Shown: positions 17,897 through 26,628 of the stretch, piece by piece
Numbering within the stretch: position 1 is the first letter of the stretch
Layout: each line of letters begins with the position of its first letter
Source of the DNA: Pacificimonas aurantium
GTDB taxonomy: Bacteria > Pseudomonadota > Alphaproteobacteria > Sphingomonadales > Sphingomonadaceae
Reading direction: 5' to 3'
Length of the DNA: 64,000 nucleotides
Assembly (NCBI RefSeq): GCF_020092905.1
Contig: NZ_JAGSGB010000002.1
Location: forward strand, 930,001 to 994,000
Position numbers and translations under genes: made by a program
The notes under the pieces: generated by a model
Databases searched by the model: none
Told to the model about the DNA's origin: nothing
Seen by the model: only the letters and a program-made list of their open reading frames with translations

Positions 17897-17929
17897 CTTT
17901 TAGGCCGGAGGGGCGCTTATTTCCCACCC

Positions 17930-17942
17930 GGCAAATTTTTCC
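17930..17942. promoter_or_regulatory. AT box GGCAAATTTTTCC before fliF
   Basis: This 13-base string matches the GGAAA-N3-TTTCC boxes near flbT and flagellin at all but two positions. It lies 32 bases before the candidate fliF -10 element. Confidence 0.35.
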
Positions 17943-17973
17943 CCCCTCAGCCAGACCCGGCTCGCCCGCCCCT

Positions 17974-17985
17974 CCTATTAAGAAG
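17974..17985 (+). promoter_or_regulatory. candidate -10 element CCTATTAAGAAG upstream of fliF
   Basis: It lies in the 121-base gap between fliH and fliF, an unusual gap inside what would otherwise be one operon, and suggests fliF has its own promoter. Confidence 0.4.
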
Positions 17986-18017
17986 GAAAGCGGGCCGTAC
18001 GGACCCGCCAAGCAGTT

Positions 18018-19634
18018 GTGGGAAGCCTGGTGGAGCGACTTCGGACATTTCTCGAGAGCCTGGGCGCGCGCCGCCTTGCCATGATGGGCGGCGTCGCCGT
18101 GCTTCTGCTCGCCGGCATGACGTTCGTCGCGGTACGCGGATCGTCGCCGCAGATGGGCTTTCTGTTCACCGATCTGGATCCGGGGGCAGCGCAGTCCATC
18201 TCCGAGCAGCTGCAGGCGCAGAACATCCCCTTCCGACTCTCCGCCGACGGCACCTCGATCATGGCACCGCAGGACCGCCTTGCCGACCTGCGCATGCAGA
18301 TGGCCGGCGAGCGGCTGGGTGGAAAGATCGGCTATGATATCCTAGACGAGGAAGAGCCGTTCGGCATTTCCGCCTCCCGTGCGCGCCTCAACGAGACGCG
18401 CGCGCTGGAGGGCGAGCTGATCCGCTCGATCCAGAGCCTGGAGGCCGTCACCCGCGCACGCGTGCACATCGTCATGCCCGAGCGGGCAATGTTCGCTGCC
18501 GAAGGCCGCAAGGCCACCGCCGCCGTCACCGTGGCGACGCGAGGCCGCCTGCCCTCGGAGACGGTGCAGTCGATCCGCTACCTCGTGGCGTCCGCCGTCC
18601 CGGAACTGACCGTGGAGTCGGTTTCCGTCGTCGACAATACCGGCGCGCTCCTCGCGCGGGCCGGCGCACCCGGGGAGATCGGCGCGGCCGAGGCCGACGA
18701 GCGCCAGCTCGCGCTTGAAGAGCGGCTGCGGACCGAAGTCGAAGCCCTGCTCGAGCCGATCGTCGGCCTGGGCAAGGTGCGCGCCAAGGTCTCCGCCCGG
18801 ATCAATCGCCGCGTGATGCGCGAAGAAGCCAATATCTTCGATCCCGACGGGCAGGTGATCGCACGCCAGGTGAGCGTCGAATCTAGCGACCAGGACACGG
18901 AAAATGCGGGCGCCGACGAGGCGGCCACCGTTGCCGACCAGCTGCCCGAGAATTTCGACGCCGCCGGTGCTGGCGGGCCGACCCGGGCCGCCGCGCGCAC
19001 CGAAAGCTCCGAGGATACGACATACCAGAACAGCCAGACCCGCCGCATCGTGACCGAAGGTCCCGGCACCGTCGAGCGCCTGTCCGTGGCCGTGATGATC
19101 GACGGCGGTGAAGAGGGTCTTGCAGCCGAGGATATCCAGCGCCTGACGCGGCTGGTCGAAACGGCGGTCGGTGTCGACGCCGAGCGCGGCGATACGGTCG
19201 TCGTCGAGAGCATGCCCTTTACCGACACCGCCTTCGAACCGCTGGGCGAACCGGGCATGTTCAGCTTCGTCACGACCGACATGATCGTCGACCTGCTGAA
19301 GCTGGTGCTGATCGGCGCAGCCGGCCTGATCGCCCTGCGCATGATGAAGCCGCGCGAAGCGCTCGCGGCGGCCGGTGCGGAGGTGGCGGCTCTGCCGGGC
19401 AGCGATCCCATCGATCTGGTGAACGAAAACGGCGCGCAGGGAGCAGAGGGCTCGGCCGCCGCGCTGGAAGGGCCGGAGGAGACCGCCGCCGCGCAGAACC
19501 AGCTGAGCAAGGAAATCTCACGGCGCCAGCTCGCCGGAAGCGTCGCGGAAGACGCAGTGATGAAGGTGGGCGATGCCATTTCGGAAAGCCCGTCCGAGGC
19601 CGCGGTAGTAATCCGCAACTGGCTGAACAGCTGA
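18018..19634 (+). CDS. fliF: flagellar MS-ring protein FliF
   Basis: FliF forms the MS ring in the inner membrane. The 538-residue protein has membrane helices near residues 22-40 and 420-440, ring-building motifs such as LFTDLDPGAAQSISEQLQAQ, and EGELIRSIQSLEAVTRARVH, and a C-terminal FliG-binding tail (SPSEAAVVIRNWL). GTG 18018 is the longest start; GTG 18030 with GGGAA five bases upstream is equally possible. Confidence 0.95.
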   Translation: MGSLVERLRTFLESLGARRLAMMGGVAVLLLAGMTFVAVRGSSPQMGFLFTDLDPGAAQSISEQLQAQNIPFRLSADGTSIMAPQDRLADLRMQMAGERLGGKIGYDILDEEEPFGISASRARLNETRALEGELIRSIQSLEAVTRARVHIVMPERAMFAAEGRKATAAVTVATRGRLPSETVQSIRYLVASAVPELTVESVSVVDNTGALLARAGAPGEIGAAEADERQLALEERLRTEVEALLEPIVGLGKVRAKVSARINRRVMREEANIFDPDGQVIARQVSVESSDQDTENAGADEAATVADQLPENFDAAGAGGPTRAAARTESSEDTTYQNSQTRRIVTEGPGTVERLSVAVMIDGGEEGLAAEDIQRLTRLVETAVGVDAERGDTVVVESMPFTDTAFEPLGEPGMFSFVTTDMIVDLLKLVLIGAAGLIALRMMKPREALAAAGAEVAALPGSDPIDLVNENGAQGAEGSAAALEGPEETAAAQNQLSKEISRRQLAGSVAEDAVMKVGDAISESPSEAAVVIRNWLNS

Positions 19635-19650
19635 GGAAATTCGACAGGCA

Positions 19651-20058
19651 ATGGATAACGAAGCGAACATGACACAGATACCTGCCGACGTGGCCGTCAC
19701 CCCGGCCTTCGAAGATCTGGGAGCTGCCGAGCCAGCCTCCGATCCGGCCACCGCAGCAGCAGACGCCCGTGCCGAGCACGCCGCTCCGGCCGAGGCCAAG
19801 GGCGTGGGCGGCCTGCGGTCGAGCCTCCTCGCCGTGCACGATGTGCCGGTGAAGGTGAAGGTCGTCCTCGGCCGGTCGCGCATGCGCATCGAACGGCTGC
19901 TGGAACTGGAAGCGGGCGCGGTCGTCGAGCTCGACCGCCGCGTCGGCGAACCGGTCGACGTCTATGTGAACGACAGGCTGATCGCGCGCGGCGAAGTTGT
20001 CATGATCGACTCCTCGCTCGGCGTCACGCTGACCGAAGTCGTGCGGCAGGACAGCTAG
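19651..20058 (+). CDS. fliN: flagellar motor switch protein FliN
   Basis: FliN is a C-ring subunit. The 135-residue protein has an Ala/Glu-rich N-terminus and the SpoA core from about residue 60: VHDVPVKVKVVLGRSRMRI, LLELEAGAVVELDRRVGEPVDVYVNDRLIARGEVV. It sits between fliF and flbD with short gaps, as part of one operon. Confidence 0.95.
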   Translation: MDNEANMTQIPADVAVTPAFEDLGAAEPASDPATAAADARAEHAAPAEAKGVGGLRSSLLAVHDVPVKVKVVLGRSRMRIERLLELEAGAVVELDRRVGEPVDVYVNDRLIARGEVVMIDSSLGVTLTEVVRQDS

Positions 20059-20061
20059 ACC

Positions 20062-21396
20062 ATGCCACGCTCCATCCGGATGCTGATCATCGCGCCGTCG
20101 CAGGGCGAAATCCTGGAAGCCGCGGCGATCGCCTATAACGAGGGCGCCGAGGTCTCGATCAACGCCGACATCGAGGCGGGTCTCCAGGAACTGCGCACCT
20201 CTGGCGCCGACCTGGCCCTGATCGACGTCTCGCTCGACATCGGCGCGTTCCACTCGCAGGCGAAAGCCGAGCGGATGGTGGTGCCAATCCTGGGTTGCGG
20301 GGTCGATGCGCCGGCGCGCCAGGCCGTCGCGGCCATCCGGGCGGGTGCGCGCGACTATGTCCCCCTGCCGCCGCAGCGCGACCTGATCGTTGCGGCCATA
20401 AATTCGCTGATCGAGCGCCCTCCGGTACAGCTTCACGGCGAGGACGAGGCGCTGAGGAAGGCAGTCTCGCTCAGCCTCAGCGTTGCGGAAAGTTCGGCCC
20501 CGGTGATGTTCTCCGGCGAGCGCGGAACCGGCAAGACGATGCTTGCCCATGCCGTGCACGAGGCCTCTCGCCGCAGCGGCCGGTTCGTCGTCGTAGAGTG
20601 CAGCGGGCCACAGGACATCGTTGGATCGGAACTGTTCGGCCATGAAGCCGGGGCCTTCGCCGCTGCCCGGGAAACCCGCCGCGGCGGTCTGGAAAAGGCT
20701 GCGGAGGGCACGCTCGTCCTGCGCGGGCTGGAGAATCTCGGCCTCGAAAACCAGTCCCAGCTCAGCCGCAGCCTGCGCGACCGGTCCTTCGTACGCATCG
20801 GCGGGAGCGAACGGATTGCGCTGACCGCGCGGATCACGGCGACGACGGCCGCCAACCCGGACGAAGAAGTGAGGGCGGGACGGCTGCGCGCCGACCTGGC
20901 CGAAATCCTCGGCTTCGTTCAGGCCAAGCTTCCGCCCCTGCGCGACCGCGGATCGGATATCCGCCTGCTGGCCGACGCATTCACGCAGAGCTACTCCGAG
21001 CTGGATAGCACCGGCCTTCGCCGCCTGACCGAGGAGGCTCACCGCCTGCTCGCCGGCTATACCTGGCCCGGCAATATCCGCGAACTGGAAGACCTGGTTC
21101 ACCGCGCAGTGCTGCTGTCGGACGCCGAAGCGATCGAAACGCGCCACCTCGTCCTGGCGGACGGCACGCCGCTCGCCGAACAGCCGAGCATGCGCAGCGT
21201 CAGCGGGCAGCCGATTTCGAGCCTGGTCGGCCACACGGTCGACGAGGTCGAGCGCGCCCTGATCCTCGAGACGCTGGAGCATTGCCAGGGCAATCGCACC
21301 TCCGCCTCCAACATCCTGGGAATTTCCGTCCGGACGATGCGCAACAAGCTGCGCAGCTTCGCCGAAGCCGGCATTCCCGTACACCCGGCCGGATAA
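20062..21396 (+). CDS. flbD: FlbD-type enhancer-binding regulator with degenerate AAA+ motifs
   Basis: The 444-residue protein has an N-terminal receiver-like domain without the acidic pair (1-125), an AAA+ domain (130-365) and a Fis-type HTH (about 395-437, ending NILGISVRTMRNKLR). By position and layout it is FlbD, the Caulobacter flagellar regulator. Walker A is intact (GERGTGKT, ~153-160). The sigma-54-contacting loop reads GAFAAA at 197-202 instead of GAFTGA. The Walker B segment reads GTLVLRGLENL (216-226), with Arg-Gly where Asp-Glu is expected. It probably binds DNA but is unlikely to activate sigma-54 in the normal way. Confidence 0.85.
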   Translation: MPRSIRMLIIAPSQGEILEAAAIAYNEGAEVSINADIEAGLQELRTSGADLALIDVSLDIGAFHSQAKAERMVVPILGCGVDAPARQAVAAIRAGARDYVPLPPQRDLIVAAINSLIERPPVQLHGEDEALRKAVSLSLSVAESSAPVMFSGERGTGKTMLAHAVHEASRRSGRFVVVECSGPQDIVGSELFGHEAGAFAAARETRRGGLEKAAEGTLVLRGLENLGLENQSQLSRSLRDRSFVRIGGSERIALTARITATTAANPDEEVRAGRLRADLAEILGFVQAKLPPLRDRGSDIRLLADAFTQSYSELDSTGLRRLTEEAHRLLAGYTWPGNIRELEDLVHRAVLLSDAEAIETRHLVLADGTPLAEQPSMRSVSGQPISSLVGHTVDEVERALILETLEHCQGNRTSASNILGISVRTMRNKLRSFAEAGIPVHPAG

Positions 21397-21402
21397 CCCA
21401 AG

Positions 21403-23541
21403 ATGAGCGGCAACCAGGCAGTCGGAGCGGCCCTCTTCGCGGCGCTGTTCGAGCGTATCGGCGAGAGCCGCGACCTGTTCCTTGCGGGCGGCGTCGTGGC
21501 AATCATCGCCATGCTGCTGTTCCCCATGCCGGGCTGGATGCTCGATTTCGGGCTTGCCCTGTCGATCACCTTTTCGGTCATGATCCTGATGACCGCGCTG
21601 TTCATCGAGAAGCCGCTGCAGCTGAGCGCCTTCCCGACCATCCTTTTGATTGCCACGATGCTGAGGCTGGGCCTGAACCTGGCCTCGACGCGGCTCATCC
21701 TCGGCAAGGGTCACGAGGGTCCGCAGGCGGCCGGCAACGTCATCGCCGCCTTCGGCGAGTTCCTGATGGGCGGCGAAACGGTCATCGGCCTGACCATTTT
21801 CGCAATCCTCGTCGTCATCAACTTCGTGGTCATCACGAAGGGTGCGGGGCGGATCGCCGAAGTGGCAGCGCGCTTCAGCCTCGACGCCATGCCGGGCAAG
21901 CAGATGGCCATCGACGCCGACTTGTCCGCCGGTCTGATCGACGAAAAGGACGCGCGCGCCCGGCGCGAGGAAATCGAGGCCGAGAGCGGCTTCTACGGTG
22001 CCATGGACGGTGCCTCGAAATTCGTGAAAGGCGATGCCGTCGCCGGCCTGTTGATCACGGGCATCAACATCATCGTCGGCCTGATCGTCGGCGTCGCCAT
22101 CTACGGCGTCGAATTCGGAGAGGCCTTCCGTACCTACACCATCCTGACCGCCGGCGACGGGCTAGTCAGCCAGATCCCGGCGCTGATCGTTTCGACGGCG
22201 GCCGGCCTGCTGGTGTCGAAGGGCGGCATGCGCGGCAAGACGGGGGCTGCGCTCGGCGAGCAGCTGGGCCGTTATCCGCAGGCATTCGGCATGGCTTCGG
22301 GGCTGACCGCCATCATGGCGTTCATGCCGGGCATGCCGTTCCTTCCCTTCGCCGCCTTCGCCGGCGCGACCGGCTATGCCGCCTGGACGCTGTCGAAGCG
22401 GGCGCAGGACCGCGAAGTGCAGGCTGCCTTCGAAAAGGCCGCTGCCGAGGAAAAGGCTGCTCTGGAAGCGGAGGAGCCGATCAGCGAGACCCTGTCGATC
22501 GACGCCGTGCGCGTCGAGATCGGCTACGCGCTGCTGCCTATCGTGAAGGGCGAAAACCAGGAGCCGCGCCTCGACGACCAGGTCAAGGCACTCAGGCGGC
22601 AGATGGCGCTCGACTACGGCTTCGTGCTGCCGTCGGTTCGCATCACCGACAATCTGGCGCTGCAGCCGAACGAATATATTGTCTATGTCCGCGAAACGGA
22701 GGCTGCGCGCGGCCAGGCCCGTCTCGACAAGCTGCTGGTCATCAATCCCGGCGGCGGCGTCGACGGCATCAGCGGCGAGCCGACCGAGGAGCCGGTCTTC
22801 AAACTGCCCGCCCTGTGGATCGAACGCAGCCTGCGCGACGAGGCGGGCCTGCGCGGCCTGACCGTGGTCGACTGCGGAACCATCATCACCACGCATCTGA
22901 CCGAGGTGGTAAAGGACAATATCTCCGACCTGCTGTCCTATACCGAGACGCAGAAGCTGCTGTCGCAGGTGCATAGCGACACCGCCAAGCTGGTCGACGA
23001 CGTGGTGCCGAACAAGATGTCCATGTCCGCCGTCCAGCGGGTGCTGCAGAACCTGCTGGGAGAGGGTGTGTCCATCCGCGACATCCCGACCATCATGGAA
23101 GGCATGGCCGAGGCGTCGCAGATGAGCGGCAATCTGATGATGATCACCGAGCATGTCAGGGCGCGCCTCGCGCGGCAGATTTCCGCGCAGTATATGATCG
23201 ACGGTTCCATTCCCGTGGTGACGCTCTCCCCGGCATGGGAAGAAGCCTTCGCGGCGAATATCATCGGCACGGGCGACGACCGACAGCTGGCCATGCCGCC
23301 GGCCGCGCTGCAGGCCTTCATCACTGCCATCCGCGACACTTATGACCGGTTCGCGCAGCAGGGCCAGGTTCCCTGCCTGCTGACCAACCCCGGCGTTCGC
23401 CCGTTCGTCCGTTCGATCATCGAACGTATCCGGCCCGCCACGGTCGTGCTGTCGCAGAACGAAGTTCACAGCCGGTCGCGGGTGCGTGCGCTCGGAACCA
23501 TCGAAGGCGCCCCCGCGCCTGCGGAAACTTTCCTAGAATAG
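21403..23541 (+). CDS. flhA: flagellar export gate protein FlhA
   Basis: FlhA is the large export-gate subunit. The 712-residue protein has eight hydrophobic helices in its first ~340 residues, the conserved FHIPEP-region equivalents such as LRLGLNLASTRLIL, and DAMPGKQMAIDADLSAGLI, and a cytoplasmic domain from about 360 (DAVRVEIGYALLPIV, RDIPTIMEGMAE). It follows flbD by six bases. Confidence 0.97.
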   Translation: MSGNQAVGAALFAALFERIGESRDLFLAGGVVAIIAMLLFPMPGWMLDFGLALSITFSVMILMTALFIEKPLQLSAFPTILLIATMLRLGLNLASTRLILGKGHEGPQAAGNVIAAFGEFLMGGETVIGLTIFAILVVINFVVITKGAGRIAEVAARFSLDAMPGKQMAIDADLSAGLIDEKDARARREEIEAESGFYGAMDGASKFVKGDAVAGLLITGINIIVGLIVGVAIYGVEFGEAFRTYTILTAGDGLVSQIPALIVSTAAGLLVSKGGMRGKTGAALGEQLGRYPQAFGMASGLTAIMAFMPGMPFLPFAAFAGATGYAAWTLSKRAQDREVQAAFEKAAAEEKAALEAEEPISETLSIDAVRVEIGYALLPIVKGENQEPRLDDQVKALRRQMALDYGFVLPSVRITDNLALQPNEYIVYVRETEAARGQARLDKLLVINPGGGVDGISGEPTEEPVFKLPALWIERSLRDEAGLRGLTVVDCGTIITTHLTEVVKDNISDLLSYTETQKLLSQVHSDTAKLVDDVVPNKMSMSAVQRVLQNLLGEGVSIRDIPTIMEGMAEASQMSGNLMMITEHVRARLARQISAQYMIDGSIPVVTLSPAWEEAFAANIIGTGDDRQLAMPPAALQAFITAIRDTYDRFAQQGQVPCLLTNPGVRPFVRSIIERIRPATVVLSQNEVHSRSRVRALGTIEGAPAPAETFLE
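23532..23541 (+). promoter_or_regulatory. candidate -10 element CCTAGAATAG upstream of fliK
   Basis: It is identical to the flaF element and is preceded by GGAAACTTTCC. It overlaps the last codons and stop of flhA, so some of the match could be coding constraint. It lies 27 bases before the fliK start. Confidence 0.35.
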
Positions 23542-23568
23542 ACTCAAACCCTTTCGGGAACCCGACGC

Positions 23569-25596
23569 TTGAATATTGCCTTCCCCTTTTCCGCGCCGAC
23601 CGGCGCTCCGGCAGTGACCGGCCAGGCCGTACCGTCCGTTTCCGCCGTCCCGGGCACGGGCAAGGGGGCCGGCGCGCCCTTCGCCGCCCTGCTTTCGCCT
23701 GCCGGACGCGGCGTGGCTGCGGCTCCGCCGATGCAGCCGGTAGCCGGGGACCCGGTCACAGCCAGCGCGCGACAACTCGCCTCCGCCTTCGGGCTGCCGT
23801 CCCAGGGGACACCACTGTCGTCGATGACCGCAATCGCCTCAGCGGCGGGAAGCGCGACATCCGTACCTGCCCCGCCCGGAGCTGCGCCGACTGCTTTCCA
23901 GAGCGCCCCGCCGGAAGCCATTCGCTCGGCCGAGCCGACATCGAGTGAGGCAGTTCCCCCACGACCGGGTGCGGCGCCCTCATCGGCTAAGGAGGCAACC
24001 CCGCCAGCGACGGCAGCGCCCGCACCGACAACTGCAGCATCACCGCCCTCGCAAGCGAGCACCGTTTCGACAGCGCAGCAAGTCGCCGTAAAAGACGACG
24101 CCGGCGGCATTCCGAGCGCCACAAAAGCGCCCGAAGCGCTGATGGGGGCGTCCCGCACCCGCCCTAATTCTGCGACCGCAGCACCTGCGCCCGCCACGGA
24201 AACCCCCTCCGCCGCGAACCGCGCTGCTGCAGAGACCGAAGCGACACGCGCCGACGATGGCGCCTCGGCCGAGCGACCGGCACGCAAGCTGACCACTTCG
24301 GCGGCGACGCCTGCGACACCTGCGAAACATGTACCCGCTCAGGCATCCTCCGCGGACGTCAAACAGCCGAACGCCCAGGCGGCCACCTCGACAGATCGTG
24401 ACGTGGCCCGGCAGGCAGAGGGCGGGACTGAACGCGCCGCTGCGGCTGCGACGCGCGCCAAAGACGCCGCAGCAGCGCCCCAGCATGTCGGCAATGGCCG
24501 TCCGGGGACAGCTCCTCCGACTTCCGCCAAGGGCGAGCAGGCCTCCGCCGAACGCGTGGCCGGTGCCGGTGGCGATCGCGCCGAAGCCCGCGCCCCCGCT
24601 CCCGCCCTCGCCGGAAACGGCGACGTCGCGGCAGATGCCGAGACCCACGCCGAGCCGTCCGCATCCGCTGCAGGCTCCCGCCGCATCGATACCCAGACCA
24701 TGGACGCCAAGACTGGACCTGTCAGCACTGACGCCGCGAACGAGCCGCGGGACGTTTCCGCTGCCGACGACGCCGCTCAGCCCATGGCCGCGAATGACAG
24801 CTACGTCGCTGCACAGACGGTGCAGTCCGCCGAACCGCTGGCAGCGTACCAGGACCCTGTGGCGGCGGCCCCGGAGAGCGCCGATTCTGACGCCGATGCG
24901 CTGGAAAGCGCACCGGCAAGTTCACGAACCGCCGAGAGTGCTGCCCGGTCAGACGCCGGTGCGCGCGCAGATACCCAGACGGGCGCCGAAAAGGGACCAG
25001 CCACCGCTCAGGCCACTACGACTGCAGCTGGACCCGACGCCGCCAAGGCGCCCCTGGGCGAGACATTTTCCGATCATCTGCCGGACGCGCAGCTTGGCGA
25101 GGTGCAGGCAGAGCGGACGAGCGAACGCGTGACGACGGAAACCCTGCAACGCGCAGAGGCGAACATGCCAAAGGTTCACGCCCAGTCCGGGCGCATGGGG
25201 CAGGGCCTGTCGCTAGAAATCACCAAGCGGATCCAGGCCGGTCAGACCGAGCTTACCGTGCGGCTTGAACCCGCCGATCTCGGACGGGTCGAGATCCGCC
25301 TGGGCTTCGACGAGACCGGCGCCCTGAGGACCCTGTTCTCGGCCGACAACGCCGCCGCGCTCGACCTGCTGCGCAGGGAAGCGGGCGAGATGACGCGCGC
25401 ACTTCAGGATGCCGGCGTTCGCACCGATGCGAACAGCCTGGACTTCAGCGGCGGACGGTCCGGCGAAGGCCAGCGCCGCAGCGCGTCGGCTGCCTCCTCC
25501 CCGGATCTCGGCGAGACTTCGGACGCCTCCACGCAGGCCATGAGCGAGGCGGCTGACATCCGCGTCGCGAACGGCCGCATCGACATCATGGCCTAG
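23569..25596 (+). CDS. fliK: flagellar hook-length control protein FliK
   Basis: FliK measures hook length and switches export specificity. The 675-residue protein has a long low-complexity Ala/Pro/Thr region (to ~530), typical of FliK in high-GC genomes. The C-terminal domain is recognisable from LSLEITKRIQAGQTELTVRL and EPADLGRVEIRLGFDETG. The likely start is TTG 23569, with GGGAA about eight bases upstream; there is no early in-frame ATG. Confidence 0.9.
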   Translation: MNIAFPFSAPTGAPAVTGQAVPSVSAVPGTGKGAGAPFAALLSPAGRGVAAAPPMQPVAGDPVTASARQLASAFGLPSQGTPLSSMTAIASAAGSATSVPAPPGAAPTAFQSAPPEAIRSAEPTSSEAVPPRPGAAPSSAKEATPPATAAPAPTTAASPPSQASTVSTAQQVAVKDDAGGIPSATKAPEALMGASRTRPNSATAAPAPATETPSAANRAAAETEATRADDGASAERPARKLTTSAATPATPAKHVPAQASSADVKQPNAQAATSTDRDVARQAEGGTERAAAAATRAKDAAAAPQHVGNGRPGTAPPTSAKGEQASAERVAGAGGDRAEARAPAPALAGNGDVAADAETHAEPSASAAGSRRIDTQTMDAKTGPVSTDAANEPRDVSAADDAAQPMAANDSYVAAQTVQSAEPLAAYQDPVAAAPESADSDADALESAPASSRTAESAARSDAGARADTQTGAEKGPATAQATTTAAGPDAAKAPLGETFSDHLPDAQLGEVQAERTSERVTTETLQRAEANMPKVHAQSGRMGQGLSLEITKRIQAGQTELTVRLEPADLGRVEIRLGFDETGALRTLFSADNAAALDLLRREAGEMTRALQDAGVRTDANSLDFSGGRSGEGQRRSASAASSPDLGETSDASTQAMSEAADIRVANGRIDIMA

Positions 25597-25610
25597 GAAA
25601 GACCACCCAC

Positions 25611-26276
25611 ATGACAGCCATTTCATCCGCTGCCGCGGCCTCGCAGGCGTCGCTGCCGACCGAAAGCGCCCTGTCCAAGGCCACGGCGGACTTCGACATG
25701 TTCCTGAACCTGCTGACGACGCAGATGCAGAACCAGGATCCGCTCGATCCGATGGATTCGAGCCAGTATACCCAGCAGCTGGTGCAATATGCCCAGGTCG
25801 AACAGTCGATCGAGCAGACGCAGGTGCTCAAGGACATTTCGGCGCAGCTGTCCGCACAGGACGTCGCGCAGGCCGCCGGATTCATCGGCCGCACGATCGA
25901 ATATCAGGGCGCCTACTCCGGCCTTGGCGAACAGCCGGCGAGCTGGGCCTGGGACAGTTCGGTGACGGTCCCCAATCTGAAGGTCAGCATCCTCGATGCC
26001 GGTGGCCAGACGGTCTACAGCAATGTCGTAGAGAGCGGGCAGGCCTCTGGCACGTTCAGCTGGAACGGCGAACTTGCCAACGGTCAGAGCGCGCCGGCGG
26101 GCATCTACCGCCTCTCCCTGAGCGGTCTTTCCGAAGACGGCCGCAGCCTGCCGGTATCGGTTCGCGGCTCCGGCCGGGTGACCGAAGTCCTGAGTTCGGG
26201 GGCCTCGGTCGACCTGATGGCGGGCGGCGTGGCCGTGCCGGTCTCGGACCTTGTCCGCGTTGCCCAGGGAAGCTGA
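25611..26276 (+). CDS. flgD: flagellar hook-capping protein FlgD
   Basis: FlgD is the scaffold for hook assembly. The 221-residue protein has the N-terminal signature FLNLLTTQMQNQDPLDPMD near residues 27-45, followed by QYTQQLVQYAQVEQSI, and a C-terminal FlgD Ig-like domain (GTFSWNGELANGQSAPAGIYRL). It follows fliK by 14 bases. Confidence 0.97.
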   Translation: MTAISSAAAASQASLPTESALSKATADFDMFLNLLTTQMQNQDPLDPMDSSQYTQQLVQYAQVEQSIEQTQVLKDISAQLSAQDVAQAAGFIGRTIEYQGAYSGLGEQPASWAWDSSVTVPNLKVSILDAGGQTVYSNVVESGQASGTFSWNGELANGQSAPAGIYRLSLSGLSEDGRSLPVSVRGSGRVTEVLSSGASVDLMAGGVAVPVSDLVRVAQGS

Positions 26277-26324
26277 GGAATAACGAAAATTCATCGTTAA
26301 CGCAGCGTTTCCCTGCGCGCCTTT

Positions 26325-26334
26325 TCTATAATGG
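26325..26334 (+). promoter_or_regulatory. candidate -10 element TCTATAATGG in the flgD-flgL gap
   Basis: This plus-strand promoter-like string sits in a convergent gap with no plus-strand gene behind it. See the hairpin at 26407-26448. Confidence 0.35.
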
Positions 26335-26406
26335 AATCAAGCCGGTCCTAGTCTTCCGCGGGACACCCCATCCCCCAATGGACCCGGCCAATACGGGCTA
26401 TGCCCA

Positions 26407-26448
26407 GGACCGCGGCGCCGCGCCCCCTTTCCCCTGGCGCCGCGGTCC
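26407..26448. other. 13-bp perfect hairpin in the convergent flgD-flgL gap
   Basis: Arms 26407-26419 and 26436-26448 are perfectly complementary with a 16-base loop. There is no T-tract on either side. The gap 26277-26628 otherwise holds no gene I can support. With the upstream promoter-like string it could be a small RNA or simply a two-way transcription stop. Confidence 0.5.
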
Positions 26449-26628
26449 ATCCCTCCGCACACGGAAACCCTCCTCCCCGCGAGAGCAGGAGCGACGCCGG
26501 ACATGGCGGCACCTGCGGCCAGCCCTCCCGCCCAGTCGCCGACCGGAAGCTGATATGCAGACGCGAAAATGCGCGCCCGGCCTCAAGATGGCCGAGCGCG
26601 CCCTCTCAAATATCCGGGATCGCGGAAA

